From: Hamadaea sp.
Lineage (GTDB): Bacteria; Actinomycetota; Actinomycetes; Mycobacteriales; Micromonosporaceae
Length of the DNA: 64,000 bases
Assembly: GCF_013362815.1 (NCBI RefSeq)
Contig: NZ_JABFVK010000043.1
Coordinates: 62,001 to 126,000, forward strand
Reading direction: 5' to 3'
Shown here: positions 1 to 8,357 of the stretch, in pieces
Position numbering within the stretch: position 1 is the first letter of the stretch
How the letters are laid out: every line of letters starts with the position of its first letter
Notes under the pieces: generated by a model
Databases searched by the model: none
Told to the model about the DNA's origin: nothing
What the model saw: the letters and a program-made list of their open reading frames with translations, nothing else
Position numbers and translations under genes: made by a program

Positions 1-378
1 GGCGAACTGCTCCAGGTGGACCAGCTGCAGCAGCTCGTCGACCCGGGCCCGGATCTCGGCCTTCGGCCGCTTCCGGATCTCCAGTCCGAACGCGACGTTC
101 CGGCGTACGCTCAAGTGCTTGAACGCCGCGTAGTGCTGGAACACGAAGCCGACGTTGCGGCGTTGCGGGGACAACCGGGTGGCGTCGACGCCGGAGATGA
201 GCACGTTGCCGGCGTCCGGGACCTCAAGCCCGGCGATCACCCGGAGCAGCGTCGACTTGCCGCCACCGCTCGGGCCGAGCAGCGCGGTGAGCGAGCCGGA
301 GACGATGTCGACCGAGACGTCCTTGAGGACCGGGGTACGGCCGAACGACTTGGAGACGCCGCGTACTTCGATGGCCAT
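1..378 (-). CDS. cysA: Sulfate ABC transporter ATP-binding protein CysA (partial)
   Basis: N-terminal 126 codons of the ATPase that powers sulfate/thiosulfate import; the rest lies beyond position 1. The translation opens [14 protein letters not shown] Walker A motif GPSGGGKST sits near residues 35-43 and the Q-loop reads FVFQHYAAF, as in CysA and related anion importers. The ATG at 378 overlaps the stop of cysW by one base (TGATG), so translation is probably coupled. It is the last visible gene of the sbp-cysT-cysW-cysA operon. Function rests on family features plus the operon; the C-terminal regulatory domain cannot be checked. Confidence 0.93.
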   Translation of the reverse strand, partial: MAIEVRGVSKSFGRTPVLKDVSVDIVSGSLTALLGPSGGGKSTLLRVIAGLEVPDAGNVLISGVDATRLSPQRRNVGFVFQHYAAFKHLSVRRNVAFGLEIRKRPKAEIRARVDELLQLVHLEQFA

Positions 379-1166
379 CAGTTGCCGTCCTTGGGGCGCA
401 GGAGGGTGGTCAGAAGAAGGGAGCCGACGGCGAGCAGGGCCAGCACAGTCGCCGCGGCGAACGCCGCCGGAACCTCGTAGTTGAGGTAGCGCTCTTCGAC
501 GAACAGCGTCAGGGTCTGGGTCTCGCCGACGACCTTGCCGGAGACGACCGCCACCGCGCCGTACTCGCCGAGGGCACGGGCCAGGCAGAGCACGATGCCG
601 TAGCCGAGCGCGCTGCGGATGCCCGGCAGCGTGATGCGGCGGAACGTCTGCCAGCCGCCCGCGCCGAGGGTCCGGGCGGCCTGTTCCTGGTCGTCGCCCA
701 TCTCTTCGAGCACGGGGACGATCGCCCGGACGACCAGTGGCAGCGAGACGAAGACGGTGGCCAGGACCATGCCCGGGATCGAGAAGATCACCTGGATGCC
801 GGCGTTCTCCAGCCAGCCGCCCACTGTGGAATAGCGCCCGTACGCCAGGATCAGCGCGAGGCCGACGACGACCGGGGAGACCGCCAGCGGCAGGTCGATC
901 AACGCGTTGAGCAGCCGCTTGCCGGGAAAGTTCGTCCGGGTCAGCAGCAGTGCGACGCCGACGCCGAAGACGGTGTTGAGCACGACCGCCCAGATCGCCA
1001 CCTGAAGGGTCACCTGGAAGGCGTGGATCGCTTCTTCGCTGGTCAGCGCGTCGATCACGTTCTGCAGCCCGTCGCCGAAGGTCTGCCAGACGATCAGTCC
1101 CACCGGCAGGATCAGCAGGAACAGCAGGTAGAGCAACGCGATCGCGCGAAGCAGGTACTTAGCCAC
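378..1166 (-). CDS. cysW: Sulfate ABC transporter permease CysW
   Basis: 262-residue inner-membrane permease of the sulfate importer. It has about six hydrophobic segments and the cytoplasmic EAA loop ([11 protein letters not shown]) that docks on the ATPase. The length suits CysW. The start is GTG at 1166, overlapping the 3' end of cysT by 8 bases; its stop overlaps the cysA ATG. It would pair with CysT to form the channel. CysW and CysT are paralogues, and I assigned them by gene order (binding protein, T, W, A) and sequence style, so exchanging the two names is the only real doubt. Confidence 0.93.
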   Translation of the reverse strand: MAKYLLRAIALLYLLFLLILPVGLIVWQTFGDGLQNVIDALTSEEAIHAFQVTLQVAIWAVVLNTVFGVGVALLLTRTNFPGKRLLNALIDLPLAVSPVVVGLALILAYGRYSTVGGWLENAGIQVIFSIPGMVLATVFVSLPLVVRAIVPVLEEMGDDQEQAARTLGAGGWQTFRRITLPGIRSALGYGIVLCLARALGEYGAVAVVSGKVVGETQTLTLFVEERYLNYEVPAAFAAATVLALLAVGSLLLTTLLRPKDGN

Positions 1167-2004
1167 GGCGAGACCCCCAGCGCTGGACGAGATCCAGTCC
1201 GATGAGGACGGCGAACGCGACGATCAGCAGCGCGGTGGAGACGGCGGCGGCCGACGCGGTGTCGTCGCTTTCGATGCGGCCGAAGATGTTGACCGCGGCG
1301 ACCTGCGTCTTGAACGGCAGGTTGCCCGACAGCAGCACGGTCGAGCCGAACTCCGCGATCGCGCGTGTGAAGGCCAGTCCCGCACCCGAGACCATGGCCG
1401 GGACCAGGTTGGGCAGGATGATCCGGCGGAAGGTGAGCCAGGGCCCGGCCCCGAGGGAGAACGCCGCCTGCTCCATGTCGCGATCCAGTTCCTGCAGAAC
1501 GGGCTGCACCGTGCGTACGACGAACGGCAGGGTGACGAACAGCAGCGCGATGACCACTCCGGCCCGGGTGTACGCCAGATTCAAGTGCAGTGGGCTCTTC
1601 ACCCCGTACAACACGAGCAGGACGAGCCCGGCGACGATGGTGGGCAGCGCGAACGGCAGGTCGATCAGGGTGTCGACGAGCGCCTTGCCGGGGAACCGGT
1701 CGCGGACGAGAACCCAGGCGATGAGCGTACCCATGACCACGTTGATGACGGCGACCAGCGCCGACGCCCCCAGGGTCAGCTTCAGCGCCGCCCACGAGTC
1801 GGGTGTAGTCACCGCCGACCAGAACGCGCCGGCGCCGCCCTCGACGCCCTTCCACGCGACCACCGTGAGCGGGAAGAGCACGATCAGGCTGAGGTAGAGC
1901 ACCGCGAGACCCAGGCCGAGGCCGGGACCCACCCGCGGTCGGCGACGGGCCGAGGCCGGCACACCCGTGGGTGCGCCGGCCTGGGTCAGAACCGGGGTGG
2001 ACAT
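1159..2004 (-). CDS. cysT: Sulfate ABC transporter permease CysT
   Basis: 281-residue partner permease of CysW. It has a short basic N-terminus (RRRPRVGPG), then hydrophobic helices beginning LGLGLAVLYLSLIVLF, and an EAA loop MEQAAFSLGAGPWLTF. I chose ATG 2004 rather than the GTG one codon upstream because it forms a TGATG overlap with the stop of the binding-protein gene, the same coupling seen between the other genes of the operon. It acts in the cytoplasmic membrane, passing sulfate from the binding protein to the cytoplasm. Confidence 0.93.
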   Translation of the reverse strand: MSTPVLTQAGAPTGVPASARRRPRVGPGLGLGLAVLYLSLIVLFPLTVVAWKGVEGGAGAFWSAVTTPDSWAALKLTLGASALVAVINVVMGTLIAWVLVRDRFPGKALVDTLIDLPFALPTIVAGLVLLVLYGVKSPLHLNLAYTRAGVVIALLFVTLPFVVRTVQPVLQELDRDMEQAAFSLGAGPWLTFRRIILPNLVPAMVSGAGLAFTRAIAEFGSTVLLSGNLPFKTQVAAVNIFGRIESDDTASAAAVSTALLIVAFAVLIGLDLVQRWGSRRG

Positions 2005-3068
2005 CACTTGCTCGGGCTCGCGCTCGGGCTGGCCGCGACGGTCGCCACGCCGTGCTTGGCCTCGATGAGGGCGATCGAGCCGGTCTTGGCGTCGAAGAAC
2101 TCCTTGTTCACGGCCGACCAGCCGCCCAGGTCCTTGATGGTGAACAGGCCCGACGGCGTCGGGAAGGTGACGCCCGTGTTCACCCCGGAAACGGTGGGGC
2201 GGTAGCCGTTCTGCGCGAAGATCTTCTGTCCGGCCTCGGAGTAGAGGAAGTCGAGGAACGCCTTCGCCTCGGCCGGGTGCTCGGAGTTCTTCGTGACCGC
2301 GATCGGGTTCTCGATCAGGATGGTCGAGTCCGGAACCGTGTAGTCGAGCTCCTGGTTGTGCTGCTGGGCGAAGATCGCCTCGTTCTCGTAGGACAGGATG
2401 GCGTCGCCCTTGCCCCCGGTGAAGGTCTGCAGCGAAGCGCGGGCCGAGGCGTCCTGCACGGGGACGTTGCCGATCAGGCTGTCGATGTACGCCAACCCGG
2501 CCGCCTTGTCCTTGCCCACATCAGCCTTGGCCCCGTACGCCGCCAGGATGTTCCACCGCGCGCCGCCGGAGGTGAACGGGTTCGGGGTGATCACCTCGAC
2601 GCCCGGCTTGATCAGGTCGTCCCAGGTCTTGAGGCCCTTGGGGTTGCCCTTGCGGGTGGCGATGACGACGACGGAATCGGTGATGAAGCCCTTGGTCGGG
2701 CCGCTGTTCCAGTCCTCGGCGACGAGGCCGGCGGTGACGAGCCGGGTGAGGTCGGGTTCCAGGGACAGCGCCACGACGTCGGCCTTCAACCCGGCCGCGA
2801 CCGCCCGGCTCTGATCGCCGGAGGCTCCGAACGACGTCTTGAACTTGATGTTCTTCCCGGCATCGGTCTTCTGGAAGGCCTTGATGAGCGCCTCATAAGC
2901 CGCCTGCGGAGTCGAGTACGCCACCAGCGACAGCGTCACCTCCGCCTTGTCGCCCGAACCGGACCCGGAATCGGAGTCGCCGCACGCCGCGAGTGCTGCC
3001 GTCGCCAGTGCGGTCGCGGCGAGCCCGGCGAGAATCCTTCTGGTGACCATCCCTACAAATCCCATCAT
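2004..3068 (-). CDS. sbp: Sulfate-binding lipoprotein (Sbp/CysP family)
   Basis: Substrate-binding protein of the sulfate importer, about 354 residues. The N-terminus carries a lipoprotein signal peptide (MVTRRILAGLAATALATAA) ending in lipobox LAAC with Cys at about residue 29, followed by a Gly/Ser linker and a mature domain with TTRK-type phrasing typical of Sbp. I prefer ATG 3068 because AGGA lies 9 bases upstream; ATG 3065 and ATG 3050 are alternatives and keep the lipobox. First gene of sbp-cysT-cysW-cysA. A 19-bp motif shared with the TSUP promoter (3079-3097) lies directly upstream, suggesting control by the neighbouring Rrf2 protein. Confidence 0.92.
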   Translation of the reverse strand: MMGFVGMVTRRILAGLAATALATAALAACGDSDSGSGSGDKAEVTLSLVAYSTPQAAYEALIKAFQKTDAGKNIKFKTSFGASGDQSRAVAAGLKADVVALSLEPDLTRLVTAGLVAEDWNSGPTKGFITDSVVVIATRKGNPKGLKTWDDLIKPGVEVITPNPFTSGGARWNILAAYGAKADVGKDKAAGLAYIDSLIGNVPVQDASARASLQTFTGGKGDAILSYENEAIFAQQHNQELDYTVPDSTILIENPIAVTKNSEHPAEAKAFLDFLYSEAGQKIFAQNGYRPTVSGVNTGVTFPTPSGLFTIKDLGGWSAVNKEFFDAKTGSIALIEAKHGVATVAASPSASPSK

Positions 3069-3078
3069 CCATAGTTTT

Positions 3079-3097
3079 CCTACTGACTTAATGGGTT
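3079..3097. promoter_or_regulatory. Candidate Rrf2-type operator upstream of sbp
   Basis: The motif CCTACT-N6-ATGGGTT lies 11 bases upstream of the sbp start. It matches CCTACT-N6-ATAGGTT at 3872-3890 with identical spacing and a single difference in the 13 fixed bases. The core is an imperfect inverted repeat (CCTA/TRGG). Two copies flanking sulfur genes next to an Rrf2 regulator point to a shared operator; binding is inferred. Confidence 0.6.
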
Positions 3098-3385
3098 TTG
3101 AGTTTGCCACGAGGCGCGGTCCGATGGGAAGAGGCACTTTCGGGTGACCCCCGTCACCCGTTCATCGACGCTCGCCAGGCGGCCGCGCGCCGGGGCGGGC
3201 TGGCGCGGACTGGCGCGTTATCCGTGCGGACCACGCGGACCGGCGCGCTATCAGCGCGGACGCGGCGCGTTATCCCGGGATAACGCGCTTATCCGCGCGA
3301 TTTAAGGGACGTTATCCCGCATAACGCGCAAGGAGCGCCCCCGCACAACGCGCAAGGAGCGCCCCGCATGACGCACGAAGGGGCG
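3098..3385. other. Non-coding spacer with GTTATCCC palindromes and short repeats
   Basis: No convincing gene. The stretch holds several GCGCGTTATCC-like words, the perfect palindrome listed at 3265-3288, a further GTTATCCCGCATAACGCGC hairpin (about 3312-3330), and two copies of AACGCGCAAGGAGCGCCCC in tandem (about 3322-3363). It lies between the sbp start and the stop of the Rrf2 gene, so the hairpins may terminate the Rrf2 transcript; this is inference. Confidence 0.6.
3265..3288. repeat. Perfect 24-bp palindrome (family E)
   Basis: The half-site GCGCGTTATCCC is followed directly by its exact reverse complement GGGATAACGCGC. A diverged copy occurs at 47476-47499 between two convergent genes. 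With no spacer it is more like a protein-binding site or DNA cruciform than a classical RNA terminator. Confidence 0.75.
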
Positions 3386-3823
3386 TCAGAAGGGCAACTG
3401 CCCACTAGCAAGGTGAGCGAAGGTGACCTGCTCAAGCATCCGCCGCTCCTGAGCCTCGACGGCGACCCAGACTTCCTGGAGCGTACGCGCCGGCCCCTGG
3501 TAGTCGAGCTCGGCGGGAACGTGCCCGCGAACCTGCGACAGCGGCCCGTCGATGATCTCGATGACCTGGGCGAGGCTGATCTGGTCGGCCGGCCGGGCGA
3601 GCCAGTATCCGCCCTCGGGACCGCGCTGGGCGTTCACCACTCCCCCGCGCCGCAGCTGGAGCAGGATGCTTTCCAGGAACTTCGGCGGGATCTCCTGCGC
3701 TTTCGCGATCCGCTCCGAGGTGATCGGGAACTCGGCCGGAGGTTTCCCCGCCACGACAGGTTCGATCGTCGCCAGTTCGATGACGGCGCGGATCGCATAG
3801 TCGACGCGAGCGGAGAGGCGCAT
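3386..3823 (-). CDS. Rrf2 family transcriptional regulator (CymR-like)
   Basis: 145-residue winged-helix repressor. The start MRLSARVDYAIRAVIELA is the canonical Rrf2 opening, which decided ATG 3823 over upstream codons. The helix-turn-helix includes ERIAKAQEIPPKFLESILLQ, followed by the wing RGPEGGYWLARP. It contains no cysteine, so unlike IscR or NsrR it cannot hold an Fe-S cluster; this fits the CymR-type sulfur regulators. It sits between the sulfate operon and a divergent TSUP exporter, and both have the CCTACT-N6-ATRGGTT motif upstream. Control of sulfur uptake and export is an inference from that arrangement. Confidence 0.88.
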   Translation of the reverse strand: MRLSARVDYAIRAVIELATIEPVVAGKPPAEFPITSERIAKAQEIPPKFLESILLQLRRGGVVNAQRGPEGGYWLARPADQISLAQVIEIIDGPLSQVRGHVPAELDYQGPARTLQEVWVAVEAQERRMLEQVTFAHLASGQLPF

Positions 3824-3830
3824 GTGAACC

Positions 3831-3836
3831 AGTATC
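3831..3836 (-). promoter_or_regulatory. Probable -10 box of the Rrf2 gene (leaderless)
   Basis: GATACT on the minus strand lies exactly 7 bases before ATG 3823, and no Shine-Dalgarno sequence is present. This is the spacing expected if transcription starts at the A of the ATG, as in many actinobacterial leaderless mRNAs. Confidence 0.5.
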
Positions 3837-3871
3837 ACACTTCGCGCCTCCGGCCAGGCGATTGCCATTAC

Positions 3872-3890
3872 CCTACTAAGCCGATAGGTT
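3872..3890. promoter_or_regulatory. Candidate Rrf2 operator and TSUP -10 region
   Basis: CCTACT-N6-ATAGGTT, a near-copy of the motif upstream of sbp. CCTA and TAGG form an inverted repeat with a 9-base centre. The right half contains TAGGTT (3885-3890), a possible -10 for the TSUP gene starting at 3922, so a bound regulator would block that promoter. It lies 48 bases from the Rrf2 start codon. Confidence 0.6.
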
Positions 3891-3921
3891 AAATCTTCTC
3901 GACCGGAATTGGAGGTGACCC

Positions 3922-4827
3922 ATGACGCGGCTCGTCCTGCTCGCCCTCGTCGGTCTGGCGGCCCAGCTCGTCGACGGCGCGCTCGGCATGGCGTACGGCG
4001 TCACGTCGACGACGTTGTTGCTGCTCGCCGGGGTGGCACCCGCCTCCGCCAGCGCGTCGGTCCACCTTTCCGAGATCGGCACGACGCTGGCCTCCGGAGT
4101 CGCGCACTGGCGATTCGGCAACGTCGACTGGCGGGTCGTCACGCGCATCGCGGTCCCCGGCGCGGTCGGCTCGTTCCTCGGCGCGACTCTGCTGAGCGCC
4201 ATCTCGACGTCGGCCGCCGCGCCGTGGACGTCAGGCGTACTCCTCGCGCTGGGCGTCTTCCTCGTCACCCGGTTCACCCGGCCGCTGCGCCCGGCTCAGC
4301 CGCGCCCGGTGCGTACGAGATTTCTCGCGCCTCTCGGGCTGGTCGCGGGATTCGTCGACGCCACGGGTGGAGGCGGCTGGGGCCCGATCGCCACGCCGAC
4401 GCTGCTGGCCTCGGGCCGCATGGAGCCCCGCAAGGTGATCGGCTCGGTCAACACCGCGGAGTTCCTGGTCGCGGCGGCCGCCAGCGCCGGGTTCCTGGTC
4501 GGTCTCGGCACGTCCGGATTCGTGTTGCCCACCGTGATCGCGCTGCTCGCGGGCGGAGTCGTCGGAGCTCCGCTGGCCGCCTGGCTGGTCCGCGCGGTTC
4601 CGGCTCAGGTGATCGGGGCCGCGGTCGGCGGGCTCATCATCCTCACCAACACCCGCACGCTGCTGCGCGCGTTCGAACTCGAAAGCTCCGTGGGCCGCTG
4701 GCTCTATCCGCTGCTCGGGCTCGTGTGGTTCGGCGCGATCGCGATCGCCCTCCGCATCCACCGACGAGTACGCACAAAGCAGCCGGCGTCGTCCGAACAG
4801 TTGGAGCTCGAGGCGGTCGGGTCCTAG
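3922..4827 (+). CDS. TSUP family sulfite/anion exporter (TauE/SafE)
   Basis: 301-residue polytopic membrane protein with about eight hydrophobic helices in two similar halves (AAQLVDGALGMAYGVTSTT and VAGFVDATGGGGWGPIATPT). The repeated glycine-rich G-x-G-x-x-x-P-type segments are the TauE/SafE signature. The family moves sulfite, sulfonates or related anions. ATG 3922 is preceded by GGAGG at 3911-3915. It is divergent from the Rrf2 regulator and near the sulfate importer, with the same candidate operator, so sulfite or sulfur-anion export is the likeliest role. The exact substrate cannot be read from the sequence. Confidence 0.9.
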   Translation: MTRLVLLALVGLAAQLVDGALGMAYGVTSTTLLLLAGVAPASASASVHLSEIGTTLASGVAHWRFGNVDWRVVTRIAVPGAVGSFLGATLLSAISTSAAAPWTSGVLLALGVFLVTRFTRPLRPAQPRPVRTRFLAPLGLVAGFVDATGGGGWGPIATPTLLASGRMEPRKVIGSVNTAEFLVAAAASAGFLVGLGTSGFVLPTVIALLAGGVVGAPLAAWLVRAVPAQVIGAAVGGLIILTNTRTLLRAFELESSVGRWLYPLLGLVWFGAIAIALRIHRRVRTKQPASSEQLELEAVGS

Positions 4828-4864
4828 GCGCGCTCTTGGGTCCGCACTCAGGCACCGGAGCAGA

Positions 4865-4870
4865 TACGAT
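4865..4870 (+). promoter_or_regulatory. Possible -10 box, leaderless start
   Basis: TACGAT lies 8 bases before the GTG at 4879, and there is no ribosome-binding site, so the following gene may be translated from a leaderless mRNA. Confidence 0.4.
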
Positions 4871-4878
4871 CCCGCGTC

Positions 4879-5517
4879 GTGCATCGCGATCTTCCCGACT
4901 CCGTCCGCCGCCTCGTCCGCGTCCTCCTCTGCGGTAGCGCATTGAGCGCGGTGATGTTCGTCGTCGGTCTCCTCGAGGCGGCACACGCCGCCGCCAACGC
5001 CGATGCGGCCACGCAGCTCCTCCTGGATCGATTCCCATACGAATTAACGTCTGCGGAGGGATTCTCCAACGCCCTCCAGGATTTGGCTCACACGGTCGCC
5101 GGCGTCGGCGCAGTCGGAATGCTGATGCTGCCCACCGCCGCGATTCTTAGCCGCCGGTGGTGGGGTACTCGTCTTCTGCTCTGGTCGCTGTGGGTACTCA
5201 TGCTCATCGGGCAGGCAGTCCTCATGATCTCGTCACCCAACGGACTGCTACTACTCAGCGGGACCAGTGCGGGAACGCCGGAGGCGGCCATCGAGCCGCT
5301 GCTCAAGTTGCCGGGAATCGACTGGCTCCTCTTCACGCCGCCGATCATCCTGTTCTACGTGCTCTACCGGATGAACAGGCTCATCGTGGCTGACGAAACG
5401 GAGACCTTCTTCGCCGCCCGCACGGACGTCCCTGACGATCCGACGTGGACCGAAGGCGTGCAGGCCGTCAAGGCTCGACAGGCGGAGCGCGAGGCGAGTA
5501 CGCGTCGAGCCGCCTGA
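4879..5517 (+). CDS. Hypothetical four-helix membrane protein
   Basis: 212-residue protein that I do not recognise. Hydrophobic segments lie near residues 12-32 (VLLCGSALSAVMFVVGLL), 72-90 (VAGVGAVGMLMLPTAAIL), 97-115 (LLLWSLWVLMLIGQAVLMI) and 147-165 (WLLFTPPIILFYVLYRM). The C-terminal 45 residues are charged and probably cytoplasmic. The GTG start is supported by a TACGAT box 8 bases upstream. It stands alone, downstream of the TSUP gene and convergent with tesB. No function is assigned. Confidence 0.7.
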   Translation: MHRDLPDSVRRLVRVLLCGSALSAVMFVVGLLEAAHAAANADAATQLLLDRFPYELTSAEGFSNALQDLAHTVAGVGAVGMLMLPTAAILSRRWWGTRLLLWSLWVLMLIGQAVLMISSPNGLLLLSGTSAGTPEAAIEPLLKLPGIDWLLFTPPIILFYVLYRMNRLIVADETETFFAARTDVPDDPTWTEGVQAVKARQAEREASTRRAA

Positions 5518-5852
5518 GCGCGGACCGGGCGGCGTCAGCCCGCGGACCTGGCAGGCCGGGCCGGGCGACGGCTCGGATCTGCTTCGGCGGCCGTCCCGGC
5601 GCGGCCGGTGCCCGGCGGGAGCGACGATCTGGCGCCCGGCGAACCCGGGACCTCGTTCATAAGCCCGTGCCCGGCGCGTTTCCACCCGGCCTGGCGCTAT
5701 TCACCCGTGCCCCGCGCGATGCACCCGCCTGGCCCGGCGCGATGATCGTCGGAATCCGACAACCTTGCGTTGGCGCGCGAGCCTCGCAGAAAAGCGGCCC
5801 CGCGCAGAACCGACGCGCGTAGAGCCGACGCGCGTAGAGCGAAACGCGAGCG
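5518..5852. other. Gene-free spacer between convergent genes
   Basis: About 335 bases rich in CCCGGCG words, with no ORF of convincing codon pattern and no clear terminator with a T-run. Near its right end (5811-5840) a 15-base unit CGACGCGCGTAGAGC is repeated exactly twice in tandem, followed by a degraded third piece (GAAACGCGAGCG). Nothing else is recognised. Confidence 0.6.
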
Positions 5853-6740
5853 TCAGACCTTGCGGAGCAGTCCTTCTTGGACGGCGGTCGCGATGTGGCG
5901 GCCCGAGGCGTCGAGCATCCGGCCGGTGGCCAGCCCACGCGCGCCGGACGCGGACGGCGACCACGAGTCGTAGAGGAACCACTCGTCGGCGCGGAACGGG
6001 CGGTGGAACCACAGCGCGTGGTCGAGGCTGGCGCCGATGACGCCGCCCGGACCCCAGACCTCGCCGTGGTAGGAGAGCACGGAATCGAGCAGCGTGAGAT
6101 CGGACGCGTAGGTCAGCGCGCACGCGTGCACGAGCGGATCGGCCGGGAGTTTGCCGTCGATGCGCATCCAGACCCGCTGGTGAGGGTCGGGCGTGCGGTC
6201 GCCGGGGCGGACCCAGCCGGGCTCGCCGACGTAGCGGACGTCGAGCGGGCGCGGGATCTGCGACCAGATTGCGACGCGCTCGGGGTACTTGGCCAGGCGA
6301 TCGAGCATGGTCGGCAGCTCGTCCGGGCCGGGCACGTCCGACGGGCCCGGAGCGTGATGGTCCAGGCCCTGTTCCTCGATCTGGAACGAGGCCGACATCA
6401 GGAAGATCGGCTTACCGCCTTGCAGCGCCACCGAGCGGCGTACGGAGAACGACCGCCCGTCGCGGATGACCTCGACGGCGTAGTCGATCGGCTCTTGTGG
6501 GTCGCCGGGGCGGACGAAGTAGCCGTGCAGCGAATGGACGTGCCGACTCGGATCGACCGTACGCCCGGCGGCGGCCAGCGCCTGCGCGGCGACCTGCCCG
6601 CCGTAGACGCGCATCGGGAGCTGCGACGTGCTGTGCCCCCGGAACCGCAGTTCGTCCAGGTGCTCCAGGTCGAGCAGCCGGATCAGGTCGTCGACGGCGG
6701 CCTGCCCGACGAGCGGGCCGCCGTCGGCGTCCGAGGTCAC
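5853..6740 (-). CDS. tesB: Acyl-CoA thioesterase II (TesB)
   Basis: 295-residue double-hotdog thioesterase that hydrolyses acyl-CoA to free fatty acid and CoA. The N-terminal hotdog contains RVYGGQVAAQALAAAGRTV and HSLHGYFVRPGDP, both hallmarks of TesB; the C-terminal hotdog contains the SLDHALWFHRPFRADEWFLYD block and the late GLATGRMLDASGRHIATAVQEG segment. Start GTG 6740 overlaps the pyk stop by four bases (GTGA), so pyk and tesB are co-transcribed. Length and motifs fit the family well. Confidence 0.93.
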   Translation of the reverse strand: MTSDADGGPLVGQAAVDDLIRLLDLEHLDELRFRGHSTSQLPMRVYGGQVAAQALAAAGRTVDPSRHVHSLHGYFVRPGDPQEPIDYAVEVIRDGRSFSVRRSVALQGGKPIFLMSASFQIEEQGLDHHAPGPSDVPGPDELPTMLDRLAKYPERVAIWSQIPRPLDVRYVGEPGWVRPGDRTPDPHQRVWMRIDGKLPADPLVHACALTYASDLTLLDSVLSYHGEVWGPGGVIGASLDHALWFHRPFRADEWFLYDSWSPSASGARGLATGRMLDASGRHIATAVQEGLLRKV

Positions 6741-8173
6741 CGGTAACCGGCCAGCGCGGGCGTGAGGGAGCCCAGCTCGTGCACCCGGAGGGTGTTGGTG
6801 GAACCGGGGGTGCCGGGCGGGCTGCCCGCCACGATCACGACGATGTCGCCCGGCTTGGCCCGGCCGAGGCCCAGCAGCGCCTGGTCGACCTGACGGAACA
6901 TGTCGTCGGTGTGGTGCACGAACGGCACCAGGAACGTCTCGACACCCCAGGACAGCGCCATCTGGTTGCGTACGTGCTCCTCCGGCGTGAACGCCAGCAG
7001 CGGCAGCGTGCAGTGGAGCCGGGCGAGACGGCGTACGGTGTCGCCGGTCTGCGTGAACGCGACCAGCGCCCGCGCGCCGACGGCGGTGGCGATGTTGGAC
7101 GCCGCCACGGTGAGCGCTCCACCCCGCGTACGGGGGTCGTGCTGCAACCGGGGCACGCCGACCTGACCGGACTCGGTGGTCGTGATGATCTTGGCCATGG
7201 TGCTGACGGTGAGCACCGGATACTTGCCGACGCTGGTCTCGCCGGAGAGCATCACCGCGTCCGCACCGTCGAGGACGGCGTTGGCGACGTCACTGGCCTC
7301 CGCGCGGGTCGGGCGCGAGTTCTCGATCATCGAGTCGAGCATCTGCGTCGCCACGATGACCGGCTTGGCGAACTCCCGGCACAGCTGAACGGCCTTCTTC
7401 TGCACCAGCGGAACCTGGTCGAGCGGCATCTCCACGCCGAGATCGCCGCGCGCCACCATCACGCCGTCGAACGCGTCGACGATCGCCTCGAGGTTGGCGA
7501 CCGCCTCCGGCTTCTCCACCTTCGCGATGACCGGCCGGTGGATGTTCTCCTCCGCCATGATCTGGTGGACGAGCTTGATGTCCTCGGGCGAGCGTACGAA
7601 CGACAACGCGATCCAGTCGACGCCGAGCTGGAGCGCGAACCGCAGGTCCTCGGTGTCCTTGTCGGACAGCGCCGGTACGCTGATCGCCACGTTCGGCAGC
7701 GAGACGCCCTTGTTGTTCGAGACCATGCCGCCCTCGACGACCCGGCACTTGATGTCCGGCCCGTCCACGGCGATCACCTCGACGGCCACCTTGCCGTCGT
7801 CGATGAGCAGCTTGTCGCCGGGGCGTACCTCCTCGGGCAGCTTCTTGTAGGTGCACGAGACGCGGTCGGCGGTCCCTTCGATCTCCTCACTGGTGATCGT
7901 GACCGTGTCACCGGTACGCCACTCGTGCGGGCCGTCGACGAACCGGCCGAGCCGGATCTTCGGGCCCTGGAGGTCGGCGAGGATGGCCACCGCCGCGCCG
8001 GCCGCCCGCGCCTGGCGGCGTACCTGCTCGTAGACGGCCTCGTGGTCGGCGTGGTCGCCGTGGCTGAAGTTGAGGCGGGCGACGTTCATGCCCGCGTCGA
8101 TGAGGCCCTTGAGCCGCTCGGGGCTACTGGTCGCAGGGCCGAGGGTGCAGACGATTTTCGCGCGGCGTGTCAC
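6737..8173 (-). CDS. pyk: Pyruvate kinase
   Basis: 478-residue glycolytic enzyme that converts phosphoenolpyruvate and ADP to pyruvate and ATP. It starts MTRRAKIVCTLGPATSS; the substrate and metal site includes the GVMVARGDLGVEMPLDQVP block, and LDGADAVMLSGETSVGKYP follows, both diagnostic. The ending region (TGDTVRRLARLHCTLPLLAF) is the usual effector-domain start. GTG 8173 has TAGGCT 8 bases upstream and no ribosome-binding site, suggesting a leaderless mRNA. Distal partner tesB overlaps by four bases. Confidence 0.96.
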   Translation of the reverse strand: MTRRAKIVCTLGPATSSPERLKGLIDAGMNVARLNFSHGDHADHEAVYEQVRRQARAAGAAVAILADLQGPKIRLGRFVDGPHEWRTGDTVTITSEEIEGTADRVSCTYKKLPEEVRPGDKLLIDDGKVAVEVIAVDGPDIKCRVVEGGMVSNNKGVSLPNVAISVPALSDKDTEDLRFALQLGVDWIALSFVRSPEDIKLVHQIMAEENIHRPVIAKVEKPEAVANLEAIVDAFDGVMVARGDLGVEMPLDQVPLVQKKAVQLCREFAKPVIVATQMLDSMIENSRPTRAEASDVANAVLDGADAVMLSGETSVGKYPVLTVSTMAKIITTTESGQVGVPRLQHDPRTRGGALTVAASNIATAVGARALVAFTQTGDTVRRLARLHCTLPLLAFTPEEHVRNQMALSWGVETFLVPFVHHTDDMFRQVDQALLGLGRAKPGDIVVIVAGSPPGTPGSTNTLRVHELGSLTPALAGYR

Positions 8174-8181
8174 GTTGACTG

Positions 8182-8187
8182 AGCCTA
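8182..8187 (-). promoter_or_regulatory. Probable -10 box of pyk
   Basis: TAGGCT on the minus strand, 8 bases before the pyk GTG, fits TANNNT with a near-zero leader. Confidence 0.45.
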
Positions 8188-8344
8188 GCCCTCAACCCGG
8201 CGAACCACGAAGCCGGGATGGGCCCTTTAACGCTGGTTCACCTGCGGGATTCTTAGTTGTCCGCTACGCCTAACCGTTCGTCCGGGGACGGCTAACCGGA
8301 CGGTGTGCCCGAATATTCGCATGCGGCCCGTTGCCGCGGCCTTC

Positions 8345-8350
8345 TAGCGT
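8345..8350 (+). promoter_or_regulatory. Probable -10 box of the GNAT gene (leaderless)
   Basis: TAGCGT lies exactly 7 bases before ATG 8358. No ribosome-binding site precedes the ATG. The box decides this start over the upstream in-frame codon at 8331. Confidence 0.5.
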
Positions 8351-8357
8351 CGGCGGC

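Noticed and set aside
3098-3283. Open frame of 61 codons upstream of sbp
   Set aside because: It is made of RTTRTGALS-like repeats from the palindrome region and has no start signal.
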